In this document: positions 20,329 to 31,652 of the stretch, piece after piece
Position numbering within the stretch: position 1 is the first letter of the stretch
Layout: each line of letters opens with the position of its first letter
From: Turnera subulata
Taxonomy: Eukaryota > Streptophyta > Magnoliopsida > Malpighiales > Passifloraceae
Length of the DNA: 64,000 nucleotides
Direction: 5' to 3'
Assembly (NCBI GenBank): GCA_028386065.3
Contig: JAKUCV010006778.1
Location: 124,001 to 188,000 of the forward strand
Program-made: the position numbers and the translations under genes
Notes under the pieces: generated by a model
What the model was told of the DNA's origin: nothing
The model's input: the letters and a program-made list of their open reading frames with translations, nothing else
Databases searched by the model: none

Positions 20329-22464
20329 AGTTCCAAATTTGACCCACGAATATTTTACTAAAACTAAAATTCCAAAACATACTTAACTTGAGGTTAGTGA
20401 GATGATTTGATTTTGAGTTAAGATATAATAAGAATTTGATTTAGTAGAATTAATGTATTTTGGTAATCTAAACCTTCTTGCATCTAAACCTTAGGATTAA
20501 TAATTTAATCTTAGGGTAAAACATATAATAAGGTTTATTCACATTAAAATACATTTCATTATATTACTTGGGCTCTTTTAGTTATTTTTAACCCGATTAT
20601 ATTGAGATTATTTATTTTTGGGTTAGGAATGGGTTTAAGGGTCCAAGTAAATGGATTTTCCAGGGTTTACCCTGCCCATTAACACATTTCTTGCAGGATA
20701 ATTTTGGCTCTGATTTTCCATTGGTATGATTTAGTATGAAATAGGCATTAAGGTGTAATCATTTTGTTATGGAATGATTTAGGAGGAGTGATAATCAAGT
20801 AATTGAGTGATTCTGGGTTGATTAGGGAATAATTACGCGGTAGGATCAAATCAAGGGTAAATTAGGGGGATTGGAGGCCGAAAAAGGAAAGAACAAGTGA
20901 CACGCGGGGTGACCGGTGGTCCTCTCGCGACGACCGTCAGGTGCTGGCGGTCATCCCCACATGACCGCCGGCAGCGGCGATCATAGGTGCCCAGAATCTC
21001 CGATTTTCGCCAATTTTGTTCCTAATTTGATCTTAAGCAGTTTTGGACCAGAGTTTCGGGCATAATCTTCACCATTGAGTAGGTCCATGCCCCTAGGCTT
21101 CCCAGAACACAATAAATAGGACCCCTCACACACATTTCAAGGAAGGACACACCTTTCTCATATACACACCTATAAGCCTTGAGTGTTTGAAGAAACTCTA
21201 CTTCTCTAAGCTTAGAAATACATTCTTTAGGCAGAAACTCTGTAGGATTTTAGTGGGAGAAATTAGCAGTGGTTCAGCATGGAGAGGCCAAGAAGAGGAT
21301 CAGCCATAGAGCTTAGAAGCGGCGAGAAGGTGAGTGTAGAACTCAACCCATTGCAAGGAGCTAGGGTAGGGCTACAGGAGGTAACACTAAACCCTCTCTT
21401 TTGATTGATCTTTACATTTCAGGGAAGGACACACTTTTCTCATATACACACCTATAATCCTTGAGTGTTTGGAGAAACTCTACTTCTCCAAGCCTAGAAA
21501 TACATTCTTTAGGCAGAAACTCTGGAGGATTCACTACAACAAAAACTGTTTTCAACGATGATATTTTTGGTCATTGAAAGAATATTTTTGGTCATTGAAA
21601 GTAATCAACGACCAAGAAAATTTTGGTCACCTTGGTCGTTATTGGCTTGGTCGCTAATTGCATAACGACCATATAAAAGTAGTAGTCATTAATACTTTTT
21701 ATCTACTACTTATAATTTTAGTAGCTAAAGTCCATATATAATGACGAGAAGTATATTGTCGTTAACACTTTCAAAAGCTTTATTGACGAGAAATAAATTG
21801 TAGCTACTACATTTTAAAATTTTGACGACAAGTGCAGTAGTAGTCATTATTATTATTTTCGTGGGAGATATTAGCAGTGGTTCAGCAAGGAGAGGTCAAG
21901 AAGAGGATCAGCCAAAGAGCTTAGAAGCGGCGAGAAGGTGAGTGTAGAACTCAACCCAATGCAAGGAGCTGGAGGAGGGCTACAAGAGGTAACACTAAAC
22001 CCTCTCTTTTGATTGATCTTTGTTGATTACATGCTGATGCTTTTAATGATGAAAGTGGCCGATTTGTGCCATGTTTATAACTACGTGACTTTGACCCCGA
22101 TCACTCGGGTACGTAGGTAATCTCGGTCTTACAACGGGACGCAAGCCAAATCTTCTTCTTCTCCCATTCTCTTTACTCTCCACACCCGCACACTTGCCCC
22201 TGGCACATTTGCATTTCATAATTGCACATTGTCTCGACCCAACATGGATGGGTGCCTAACACCTTCCCATCTGTGACGAACGCCCAATCCCATAACTTTG
22301 GTTCGCCATGACCATGTAGCCTAAAAGAGTCACATCAAGGTTTTTCCCAAGTTTTGTCCTTAACAAAACTTGGGTGGCGACTCCAAGGTTATGGGAATGA
22401 CCCGAAGAAGAAGGTGAAAGGATTAGGTGAGTAGGCCCTAATGATTTTGGGTCGGGTATTCACA
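20329..22464 (+). mobile_element. 3' LTR of the inner element, with internal duplication and MITE insertion
   Basis: It starts at CCAAATTTGACCC (first bases lost) and ends GGGTCGGGTATTCACA. A TATA-like AATAAATAGG stands at 21111-21120, after GC dyads at 20920-20990. A roughly 290-bp part (from GGAAGGACACACCTTTCTCA near 21143) is repeated in tandem from about 21422. The second copy is interrupted by a CACTA-like insert at about 21535-21857. Confidence 0.8.
21535..21857. mobile_element. CACTA-like MITE inside the 3' LTR
   Basis: The insert begins CACTACAACAAAAACTG, like CACTA (En/Spm) ends, and contains repeated ACGACC/GGTCGT and TGACGA words typical of subterminal repeats. It interrupts the duplicated LTR segment: GGATT|insert|ATTTTCGTGGGAG replaces GGATTTTAGTGGGAG in the first copy, so ATT may be a 3-bp target repeat. 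The right terminal repeat is poorly preserved. Confidence 0.55.
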
Positions 22465-23431
22465 GGCGGTCATGGCGGTACGACCCCTGGTCCGGGTGGC
22501 CATCCAGCCAATGACCGCCGACCATGGGGGTCATGGTGCCCAAAATTTCCCGATTTCCCCCAATTTCGCCCTAATTTGATTCTACACGGTTTTGGCCCTG
22601 ATGTTTTGCTGAGACCTTGGTCATTAAGCAAGTCCACGCCCCTATACTCCCTAGAACACTATAAATAGGGTCTCCCATTCACATTTGAAAGGATCAGTCT
22701 CTCATTTTACACACACTTCTATAAGCTTTGTTGCTTGGAGAAACTCTACTTCTCCAAGCCTAGAAATTTTCTTTTAGGCAGAAACTCTGGAGGAATTTCA
22801 TGGGGAGCATCAACAATAATCCAACAAGGGTAGATCAAGAGGGGGTTAATAATTGAGCTAAGGAGTGGGAAGAAAGTGGGTGGAGAATACAACCCAATCC
22901 AAGGAGCTAGAGGAGGACTACAAGATGTATTCCTAAACCCTATGATTTTATCATTTGCTTGATGATTTGATGATGCATTTAATGATGTGACCGTAGTGAT
23001 GCCATGAAAAGAACTACGTGGGCTTTGAACCCGGTTGCTGGGGTACGTAGGTGGTCTATAGTGGTGGAGACTCAAGCCCAAATATTTTTATTTCTCTTTT
23101 TGTTCAATTTTGTTATTTATGTGATTTGTTTCCACACTATGCACACACTTTCACAAGGCATACTTATTTTCATCAATTGCACAAAGTTTCGCCCTAACAT
23201 GGAAGGGTGCCTAACACCTTCCCATCCTTAAAGAGCCCCTGGGCCCACTGTCTTTGGTTCCCCAATCAGTTGCTTCGAACGGAGTCATTGGGATTCAAGA
23301 ACAGGTTTTTCCCGAATTTTGTCCCATAATAAAATTCGGGTGGTGACTCCAAAGATAATGGGTGTTGGTTAAGAAGAAGGTGTGAAGGGAAACGTGAGGA
23401 GACCCAAGTGATTTTGGGTCGGGTTCTCACA
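22465..23431 (+). mobile_element. Right part of the outer solo LTR
   Basis: After GGCGG (22465-22469) the LTR resumes in its GC-rich dyad zone, then the TATA box CTATAAATAG (about 22670), leader AGGCAGAAACTCTGGAGGAA, ACTACGTGGGCTTTGAACCC and ATGGAAGGGTGCCTAACACC. It ends GGGTCGGGTTCTCACA at 23431, followed by the target repeat ACACC (23432-23436). Confidence 0.85.
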
Positions 23432-23436
23432 ACACC

Positions 23437-23781
23437 TTAAAAAGGTTGAAAATAAGATGTCTTAGCCCCATTATACAATACCTACAATGTAGAAGAAAAA
23501 AACATGTCATTATAACCCTTTGCAGATTCACAAAAAAAACCCACCAGTACCAAGGATTTAGCCAAAAAAACTCAAATTAATATGGTCATAAGCCTTCTCC
23601 GAGGCCATTTTAATTGCCATATATTGAGTCCCAAAACACATCCCATGCATGGTATGAATTTCTTCCTGAGCAACCACACGGTTTTCGAAAATGTGCCTCC
23701 CAAGTACAAAACTACTTTGGTGAGAGCCAATATCTTCGACAATATAGGTCTAATCATGTTAATCAAAATTTACCTACAATC
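23437..23781 (-). pseudogene. L1-type LINE reverse transcriptase fragment (second segment)
   Basis: The minus strand, across frameshifts, reads IRPILS, SFVPGRHIFEN, AQEEIHTMHG and MAIKMASEKAYDHIN, the conserved fingers/palm region of plant L1 RT (FVPGR, AIKLDLSKAYDR). It follows SHFRPIGLCIVIYKV at 25633-25680 and precedes GVHQRDPLS at 14374, giving the order of one RT gene through the LTR insertions. Confidence 0.85.
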
Positions 23782-25632
23782 TGTGAACACCCAAATTTGA
23801 TCCATGAAGAAAATCGAGCTTCTGGGAGTATAAGCTAAAGAATTTTTGGGTAGAGAATCCTAGACTTACCCGCAAGAGTCAAGTTGGAATCAAATTGAGG
23901 AAAACCCAGACAAAATAGGAAGAGTATGAATAGTAATCTGGATCGGCGGTCATGTTAAGATAACTGCCAAGCCCGGGCGGATACACATGAAAGACTGCCA
24001 GGCAATGGCGGTCAAGTCGTGATGACCGCCACGCCATGGCGGCTAAGTGTCCCAATTTAGGAAACTTCTGCAGTGGGCACAACTCAGTATTTTGAGGATT
24101 TCGGGAAATCTAGACATGAAAATTGAGTGAAACCAATTGGAAACGAAGCTATACTTCCAGAGCTTTCCATAAAGATAAATTTCATAATTTTTAGACGTAT
24201 CTACATGGAGCAAAAATTATTTCATTCCAGCCCAAGATACGGACTTTTCAATACCGACTTAGGCTCACTTTTTTTTGCAATAAATGGAGCTAAAAAAGTC
24301 CAATTGAGGAAAATTTTATATGTACAGAAATCTAAGAGAATTATCTAGAACTCTGTATAATAGCCCAACATCCAATTCGGACGTCTTCTAATCGAAAAGT
24401 GGCATGCAATTTGCCGGTTTGAAAATAGGAAAAGTTCCAACCTGGAGTGCAAGTCAAGGATTTTATTTTCAAATCAATCTAGGAGCACTAAACTGCCTTA
24501 TGGACGAATTGAGCTCTATAAATAGAATCCTACAGTTTCTAAAGAAGGGAGCTAAGGTTGTGGGGTGGTGGCAAGACACTTAATTGACCGTATTTTCTCC
24601 CGACACACACCCTTATGCCCAATAGCTTCAAAAAACTCTCTCAATTTGTTTTGTCAATTTTTTTAGCTAATTAATCTTAGATCTAATGTGGTTTCTTTTT
24701 ATTTGTGTTATATTGTTAATCTTTTCAGAGAAGGAGTCGAATCACAGGGCATAGACACAATCAAACGCAATCCCAAAGCCAAGAACGCGAAGAACCCGAG
24801 TAGAGGTCCCTGATGCGTGCAGTTTCGAAAAACAATTCATATATCGAGTTGTAGACATGGGATTACTGCAATCTTGGACTTTATGGAAATCTACGAGGGA
24901 GATCTACACATTTGATGTTGATCTCAGAGGCTGTATGAATCGTTTCCTATATAATAATTGTCCTTGAATTCGACATATAGTTTCTGTCCAGAAACTCAAG
25001 GTAAGTGTTCTAACCCCTTTTTGATTTCGAATATTAATGATTATTGTTTGATTGATGATAAATTGATGCTGATTTGATGCTGAGATTTTTGCTGTAGGTG
25101 TGACGATGTGATTGATGTTGATGAACTATTAGAACTACGTGGCTTTGACCCCGGTCACACGGGTACGTTGGTAGTCTGGTCTGAAAACAGGATGCAAGCC
25201 AAATTATGTGTTTTTTCCTTTTATTATGTTCTTGTGTTGTCATGTTGTTGTGTTGTATTGTGATGCCATGTAAGAACTACGTGAGCTTTGAATCCGGTCG
25301 CCGGGGTATGCAGGTGGATTTTAGTGGTGGAATTTCAGGCTCAATTATGTATTTATTTTCTGTTTTGTCTTTTATTTTCGTTTTGTTTTCTTCTTTTTGT
25401 TGTTTGTACATAAGGCATACTTTGATCTTCGATTGCACAGAATTTCTCCCCAACATGGATGGGTGCCTAATGCCTTGGCATCTTTGACGAACCCCTGAAT
25501 CCTACATCTTTGGTTCGTTGCGTCTGATTGCTTCGGGTAATAGATGTCTAGGTTTTTCCCTTAAATAAAATTTGGGTGGCGGCTCCTTTGATGTAGTGAG
25601 GGATTAAATTAATTTTTGGTCGGGTCCTTACA
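23782..25632 (+). mobile_element. Solo LTR inserted in the LINE
   Basis: It begins TGTGAACACCCAAATTTGAT and ends GGTCGGGTCCTTACA; 1851 bp. It includes GC dyads GACCGCC/GGCGG (23940-24045), the TATA box CTATAAATAG (24516-24525), CTACGTGGCTTTGACCCCGG, CAACATGGATGGGTGCCTAA and AAATTTGGGTGGCGGCTCC. No second LTR or internal region is seen. Flanking 5-mers (CAATC and TAACC) do not match, so a clean target repeat is not visible. Confidence 0.8.
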
Positions 25633-27990
25633 TAACCTTGTAAATCACAATGCATAAACCAATAGGTCTGAAGTGAGAAATGATTCAGGTTTATCGACTT
25701 TACGTAATAATACCAGAAATAATGGATTCTTACCCGACAATGATTTAGATCTATTTCAAATATTCTGCACAAAGCTAAATATAATAGGGCAAATTAGCTC
25801 CCTCTAGTCTTGAAGGAAAACAGTCCGGATCTTCTCCCTTGAAAATTAAACATAGCAGACCGAATCCCCTCCCTTGAAACCGGAGGAACTGAGGCCTGCG
25901 ACATACTACCACCAATTTGCAGAGAACCCATACAATCCGGTAAAGTAGGCCTGTAGATACATTCTTCGCAAAACAAATCATGATAATAGAAAATAGCCAG
26001 AGAGCTTAATGTTTCATCATTCCATATCCTTTTGACCATCCTAATCCTTCAACCCCTCCATTTTTTTTTCCTTCGAATAATACTAGATACATGAAAAAAG
26101 TTAGTGTTTCCATCACCTTGTGTATTCCACTTAGATCTGGATTTTTTATACCATAAAATTTCTTCTTGTTGCAATATAACATTATACTCTCTTATCAGCT
26201 CCTGCTCCCTTCTCTCCAATTTAAGCCAACTTGAACCAACCATCACTTTCTGCAAACTCTAAAGTCTAGAAAGACAATTCTTTTTGCGCTGGAAAATTTT
26301 ACAAAACACCTTAACATTCCAAATTTTTCAATTCAGGTTGCAACATATCCAATGCAAAAACAATATGATCATCACACCTCCATTTACTTCAAATAAATTC
26401 TTGAAAAGAAACATAATTGAGCCAACCATTTTCAATTCTGAAAGGATGCAAATTAGGAGCACAAGGGGACATTCAACAATATTGAGAAAAATTGGATGAT
26501 GATCAGATTTCAACAAGGGAAGATTCCACAAAGAAGCTTCAATAAACATAGTCCTCCAGGTAGTGTTAACCATAACCCTATCAAGTTTTTCATACACCCT
26601 CTTTAAGCCAACTTTCTTTTGACTTCTCCAAGTAAACCTCGGCCCAGAAGCATCCATATTCACAAGTTGACAATCATCTCAACCACAGTTATCAAACCCG
26701 ACCTGGCCAGTTTGATCGGTTGAATCGCAACATATTTTTGGTTTTTAGAGGCGCTGAATCAGGTCTGCAAGTGAATAATGTAAAACTTGCTGAGCCGGCC
26801 ATTTCTGTAGCAACCTAGTTGAACCAATGACTCGGTCAGGTCAATTTTAAATCACAAAACACAAAAAAAAAATATTTTTTTCTATTTTTACATAAAATTT
26901 TATTATTTAATAAAAATTAAGAATTTATATTTATTTTTTATTATCAAATATAGGTAAATATTAATGTGTATAGATTAAAATAATTAATTATTTAATAATT
27001 ATTATTCCGATTCAATTACAATGAATTCCCGGTTCGAACCTAGTTCGACCACTGAACCTTGACCCACGACCTTTTCTAGGTTTGCGTCTGGGCTGGGTCT
27101 AATAACTATGTTCTAAGCACAACTGAAACATAACTCATCTACTCATAGTAGCAGGGCACCCTCCACACTTTTCATAACTGAACAAGATATCATTAAAATA
27201 ACCAATAAAGGCCCAAGGCTGCCTATTACCCAAACTCGCAACCTTTAAACCCCTTAGTTTCCTAAAGACTCTGATTAGGATTCATATAGACCACAGTCAA
27301 CCACCATTTACCACACTTCTGACCATTCACCTCCATATGAATCAACTGTGAAGCGAAAGAAACCACATGAATATTATTAATTTGAGCATTAGCCATCACC
27401 CATAAACCACCAGAAAAACCTTTGAGCCTGTGAATAAAAGCCAACCCCATACTTCTAGCTACTCTCCGCTTCATTGTTACTTACTTTAACTTCAACCAAG
27501 AAAATAACATCAGGACGGCTAATCCTAGAATGTTATGTAGACGTCGATTCTTAGCACCCCTACAATTCCAATATAAGAATTTATTCGTGAGAATAAAACA
27601 ATAAAGAAAAACTAACCTCAAATAGAGGTCGCATTAGAGACACTCTCCACATTCACTACAATGCCAAAACTTGCACCACACATAACCTTCATCGGCTCCA
27701 TACCGCCTCTAGCAGATGAAATTTTCAATGGAGGGCCTTGAATATCATGACTTACCATATTGGTTCTCCCAGAATCCATCAAGTATTGAGTTGCAACTTG
27801 AGGATTGAACTTAGTAACACCACATGAGTATACCCCATGTATTGAATACTAACCATAGCACTCCCAGACCCCTGCATTGCACCTTGAGGGATATCCTCAA
27901 CAACTCTAAAGAAGATACGTCATAGGATAAATTGGAATTCAAAGGAAAGCACTACGCAACTACAAGGCACTGAGAGTTCTCTCTTGAAAC
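25633..27990 (-). pseudogene. L1-type LINE, ORF1 end, endonuclease and start of RT (first segment)
   Basis: Going down the minus strand: a probable ORF1 tail (27960-27650), WNCRGA near 27570 (start of APE endonuclease), GLAFIHRLKGFSGGLWVMAN and KWWLTVVYMNP (27450-27265), RFTWRSQKKVGLKRVYEKLD and LKSDHHPIF (endonuclease end, 26640-26480). Then come LQQEEILWYKKSRSKWNTQG and NTNFFH (26190-26085), and SHFRPIGLCIVIYKV at the LTR border. Many stops and frameshifts show it is dead. A MITE interrupts it at about 26684-27110. Confidence 0.88.
26684..27110. mobile_element. hAT-like MITE inside the LINE endonuclease
   Basis: The left end CACAGTTATCAAACCC and the reverse complement of the right end, CATAGTTATTAGACCC, match at 13 of 16 positions. 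The interior has paired words such as GGTTGAATCG and CGGTTCGAACC and an AT-rich centre. Flanking 8-mers ATCTCAAC and TTCTAAGC agree at 5 of 8 positions, so the TSD is uncertain. LINE coding resumes on both sides. Confidence 0.6.
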
Positions 27991-27991
27991 A

Positions 27992-29806
27992 ATGAGCTAC
28001 AGTAACAAAGAAAACAAAACCATTTCCCGATTACAAGATCTACTCCGGCGAGGCCGAACATGGCATGAGGAGCTAGCCCTCTCCCCGTGTGCAGCCTTGA
28101 AACCGGACTCCTCCCCCAAGCCCAGCAAAAGACGATCTTGCAGCAACAAAGAAGCCTTGAAGACGACGGAACCCCCGCGTGTCGCGCCTCTGGTGTGCGT
28201 GCTGCCTCCTGTCACCAACTCTCCAGTCGCCGAGGACATGGGCGTGCCACCGGAGGGTATGGAGTCCGACGGTGATAGCAACAGAATGCGCCTTTCACGC
28301 GTCTTCCCCCTCGGCTCCCCCGATCCACGCGCCCAGTCCACCTCACGCGTGCAGCCAACGCCGACAGCTCCTCCAGTTCCGATGGCCACGGGAGCGACCG
28401 CTGAAGCAGAGGAGATGACCGTTGACTGCGTCACCCCCACTGTCCGGATCCGACCGGAGGAGACCAGCCCAGTCCAGCGGAGGAGGTCGCGCTCACGCGA
28501 CAGGCCAGCCCCCTCCAGTGCCCAGCTCTGGTCACCATCGCCGTCTCCGACCAGACAGAACACCCTTCCCACCCAGGCGCAATTCCCCACTCCACCAGCA
28601 ACAGCCAACAACGTCAGTCCGACCACTAGCACCGGCGAACAAGTCTCCAACACCCTTCTCCCGCCGCCGGAGATCCATGTGATACCCCCTGCCATCTCCG
28701 GTACAACCGCGGCGAACCCCCTTCCTGTTGCTGAGATAGCTCTAGTTGGCGGGGACAATGGACCACGTTGGACGGGTGCTTCATCAAGCACTCAACTCGG
28801 TACAACACCGGTCACAAATCCCGTGCATCCACCTCCTCTTCATGGTCCCTCCGCACAACCACCCGCTGCTACTCCGGAGGTGACAATGAATGAGGCAACC
28901 CCGAGCTATCGGGATACTTTGTTTGCCGGGTCTAACCCACTTTATCAATCCGATCCTTGGGAACTTGAGGGAGAAGCCGAGTACGAAGAAGGAGATTTGA
29001 TGATGTCCCAAATCGATGGAGTTGAAAATTTGGTTTTGTCCGATCCCTTCAAAGCCCGGCTGAACAAACAATGGGAAAATGTGGTGGTGATCAAATTATA
29101 CGGGTGATACATCGGTTTCAAAGCACTGCATACACAATTACAACTCATTTGGAAGCCAACGGGACCTTTCAAGATCATCGATCTTGAAAATAATTTTTAC
29201 TTGGTGCGGTTCTGGGCATTGGAGGACTACGTCCATGCCTTGACTGACGGTCCCTGGAGCATCTATGGCAGTGTCCTTAGTGTGCAACCCTGGTCTCCGA
29301 ACTTTCGAGCATCTACCGGGACAATTGAATCCATAATGGGGTGGATCCAATTCCCAGAGTTCCCAACAAACCGCTACCACTTCCGCATTCTTCGTCAACT
29401 TAGCAACATGGTGGGAAGAACAGTTAAGCTTGACGGTAATACTTCTAACCCTAGTCGAGCCAAATTTGCTAGAGTTGTTGTATGCCTTGATTTAACAAAA
29501 CCCCTGAAAGGGGAAGTATATCTGGATGGCAAACCCCTAAAGGTCGGTTATGAGGGCTTGCCCGATATTTGTTATATCTGTGGGACACCAGGTCACAGTA
29601 TCTTTGCTTGCCTGGAAGCTGCCCATAGGCCAAGCCCTACCACAGACACGTCTAAAACAACTCCCATGGATGTTGAAGCTTCGGCCGCCCAGTCACACAA
29701 TGGGAGGGGCGCCTGGATGAATGTACCGAAACACTCCAAACGCCCATCCCAGCGGCAACAGGTCCGCCCAGAAGTGCCCTCGCCATGCTCGATGACAAAC
29801 CCTTAA
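27992..29806 (+). pseudogene. LINE ORF1 (DUF4283 plus CCHC knuckle) with one internal stop
   Basis: One frame runs from ATG 27992 to TAA 29804-29806 (604 codons), broken only by TGA at 29105-29107. After a Pro/Ser-rich N-terminal half come NVVVIKLYG (stop) YIGFKALHTQLQLIW, IIDLENNFYLVRFWALEDYV and GPWSIYGSVLSVQPWSPNF (DUF4283). A zinc knuckle CYICGTPGHSIFAC follows near 29575-29612. This is the gag-like RNA-binding ORF1 of plant L1 LINEs. The stop lies where relatives usually have Arg, so a CGA to TGA change by deamination of methylated C is likely. After 29806 the C-terminal part continues in other frames. Confidence 0.88.
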
Positions 29807-30306
29807 AGATGTGTCTAATGTCCCAATCAATTCCTCTACATTTGATACCCCAAGTTCCGGGCCTTCTGGCCCCCCTCCCTCTACCAGCTATCCTATCATC
29901 TCCACCAACTTTAACCCTCCCACCCAACCTCGTCACCATAGATCCCAAAATCATACGGCGGTGGTGCTTTCAGAAGACTGCCATCGTATGATAATCTCAC
30001 CCAATGCATTTCGGTCTGGGTCGGGAACGGAACAACAAGTGGATACTCCTTCATAACCAAGATCACTCTTGGCCATGAGTCGTGAACTTCATAATAATTC
30101 TAGTTAGTTTTTACTTTACTGTTTTTCTGGTTTCCTATGTCTCGTTTATTCGAGTTCTTTGTACTTATTCTGCTTCACAAGTCTTGTATCAGCCTGATGG
30201 TTTGTACTGATTAGGAGTCGATTTGAGCTACCGACTCCTAAACATGTTGTCAGCTCAAGTATATTCTTTAATATACCTCCCGGTTTCAGACCAAAAAAAG
30301 AAGAAA
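29807..30306 (+). mobile_element. LINE ORF1 tail and 3' end with short poly(A); ORF2 missing
   Basis: Frame-shifted ORF1 C-terminus is followed by a 3' UTR-like stretch ending TTTAATATACCTCCCGGTTT and CAGACCAAAAAAAGAAGAAA. No endonuclease or RT lies between ORF1 and the 3' end, so ORF2 is deleted or the copy was assembled from two parts. A target repeat was not identified. Confidence 0.6.
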
Positions 30307-30469
30307 CATCGTGGGAACCATTCCTATGTTCTCACCAACCACCACTCTTCCCTCCTTACACAATTTCTGTCCCCTAGTCAAAGACCAGCTACGACTTCTA
30401 CGCCTAACAGGTTCATTCACTTTATGATTCCTTTTCTAAGAATTTTTGATATCTTTCAACGAAACTAGA

Positions 30470-31000
30470 TGAACAATTCTCCCCCTCATTAAATGTAATT
30501 CTACCGTATTTCTTTACCTTAAAATAGTCCTCAGGAATCGTAACAGCCTCAGTGACCAATGGGACATTCTCCACCGAAAGCACGGACTACCTCAATTCAT
30601 CATAGCAAAATCCTCAAGGCATTTAAATCTAACCATATAAAAATCGTTTCCCAAATCGGCCAAACGAGCAGCAAGTCGACCACAATGACTGAAGACGATT
30701 CTCCGGGAAACAATAGCCCAACTTTCTACCCAACATTTTCACAATCAAAGCATTTTTCCAGAGACTAAAATTGCCCCTTCCTCGCCGAAAAACGAATTGT
30801 TGGACAATCAGGATCATCATCCTCAGAATCTGAGTCTAAGAACACGTCAAACTCCTCCTCTTCAGAGTCTCCATCATCCATCGCAGAATCTCTAACATCA
30901 TATCCCATTAGCAAGTCTATACGATCTCTTTCATATAGGATCTGCAACATCACCCAACGATAGACCACCATCAAAACCACCAGCAAACACATAAGACGGG
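30470..31000 (-). pseudogene. Second LINE ORF1 (DUF4283) fragment
   Basis: The minus strand reads an acidic stretch (DDGDSEEEEFDVFLDSDSED), then NALIVKMLGRKLGY and ENRLQSLW. In another frame it gives LADLGNDFYMVRFKCLEDF, the DUF4283 core. At least one frameshift is needed. It abuts the end of the plus-strand LINE, so two LINE pieces lie tail to tail. Confidence 0.7.
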
Positions 31001-31652
31001 AAATCTTTGGGGCGGCTAGACCACTAGGCTAAGTGCTTTTTTTGTGAGATTTAGGCTATACGATACATAAGACGGCAAATCTAGGGGGGCCTGGGCCCTG
31101 CTTGCCCCCTGGATCCGCCCTTAGAGCCATCCCCTTAGCCATGGAGGATGGCACACTGGGTGCTTGATGAAAAATCAGAAAGAAAACACGAAAAAACCCA
31201 AACCAGAAAAAAGAGAGAAAACTTCGCTTTTAATTTATTTCATGCACTAAAAATGTGGCTCTTTTCCTAATATTATAATTTTTTTTATGTATATGCACAT
31301 AATATTTGCAAGACTTAAATTCTTTTAATAATAATAAGATCAAGCCTTTTCAAATTATATTTACCAACAAGAGGAAGAACTTTTGAACAGTTAGCATCTT
31401 AATATAGCGATGCGATCTATTGGGATGGCAAAACCTACCTTTCCCATCTCTACTTAAAAAAAAAAAAATTGGGAGAAAATTATAATTTCAAATTATGTAA
31501 TTAAATAATAAAAATAAAGTGATGTACATTATGTGTAATTTTCCAAATTGTTGTATATTGTGATTCATGTAGTCCGGTCCAAACTAAATTACTCATTGTC
31601 CACCAAGTAGTATAGTAATATCACTCTTAAAAATAAAAAAAATGGAAACCTA
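31001..31652. other. AT-rich DNA with a GGGGGGCCTGGGCCC segment
   Basis: No gene is supported. The stretch near 31075-31125 (GGGGGGCC...CCCCCTGGATCCGCCC) looks like the edge of a DNA transposon, but no partner end was found. Confidence 0.4.

Larger units (their letters stand above)
15029..22464 (+). mobile_element. Non-autonomous LTR element with antisense PMD gene, flanked by 5-bp TSD GGCGG
   Basis: The left end TGTGAACACCC (15029) and right end GGTCGGGTATTCACA (22464) are flanked by GGCGG at 15024-15028 and 22465-22469. The 5' LTR is cut short at about 15624, losing the promoter, U5 and primer site. The 3' LTR lacks its first bases. Between them I find no gag, protease, RT or integrase motif, only a minus-strand spliced PMD gene (16053-18596) and repeat arrays (18900-20260). 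The LTR content (TACGTGGGCTTTGAACCCGG, ATGGGTGCCTAACACCTTCC) resembles Tat/Ogre-group Ty3/gypsy LTRs as I remember them. The lineage is inferred, since no pol gene remains. Confidence 0.85.

Noticed and set aside
27997..28791. 264-codon minus-strand frame
   Set aside because: Antisense shadow of the GC-rich, Pro/Ser-rich LINE ORF1 N-terminal half; no domain.
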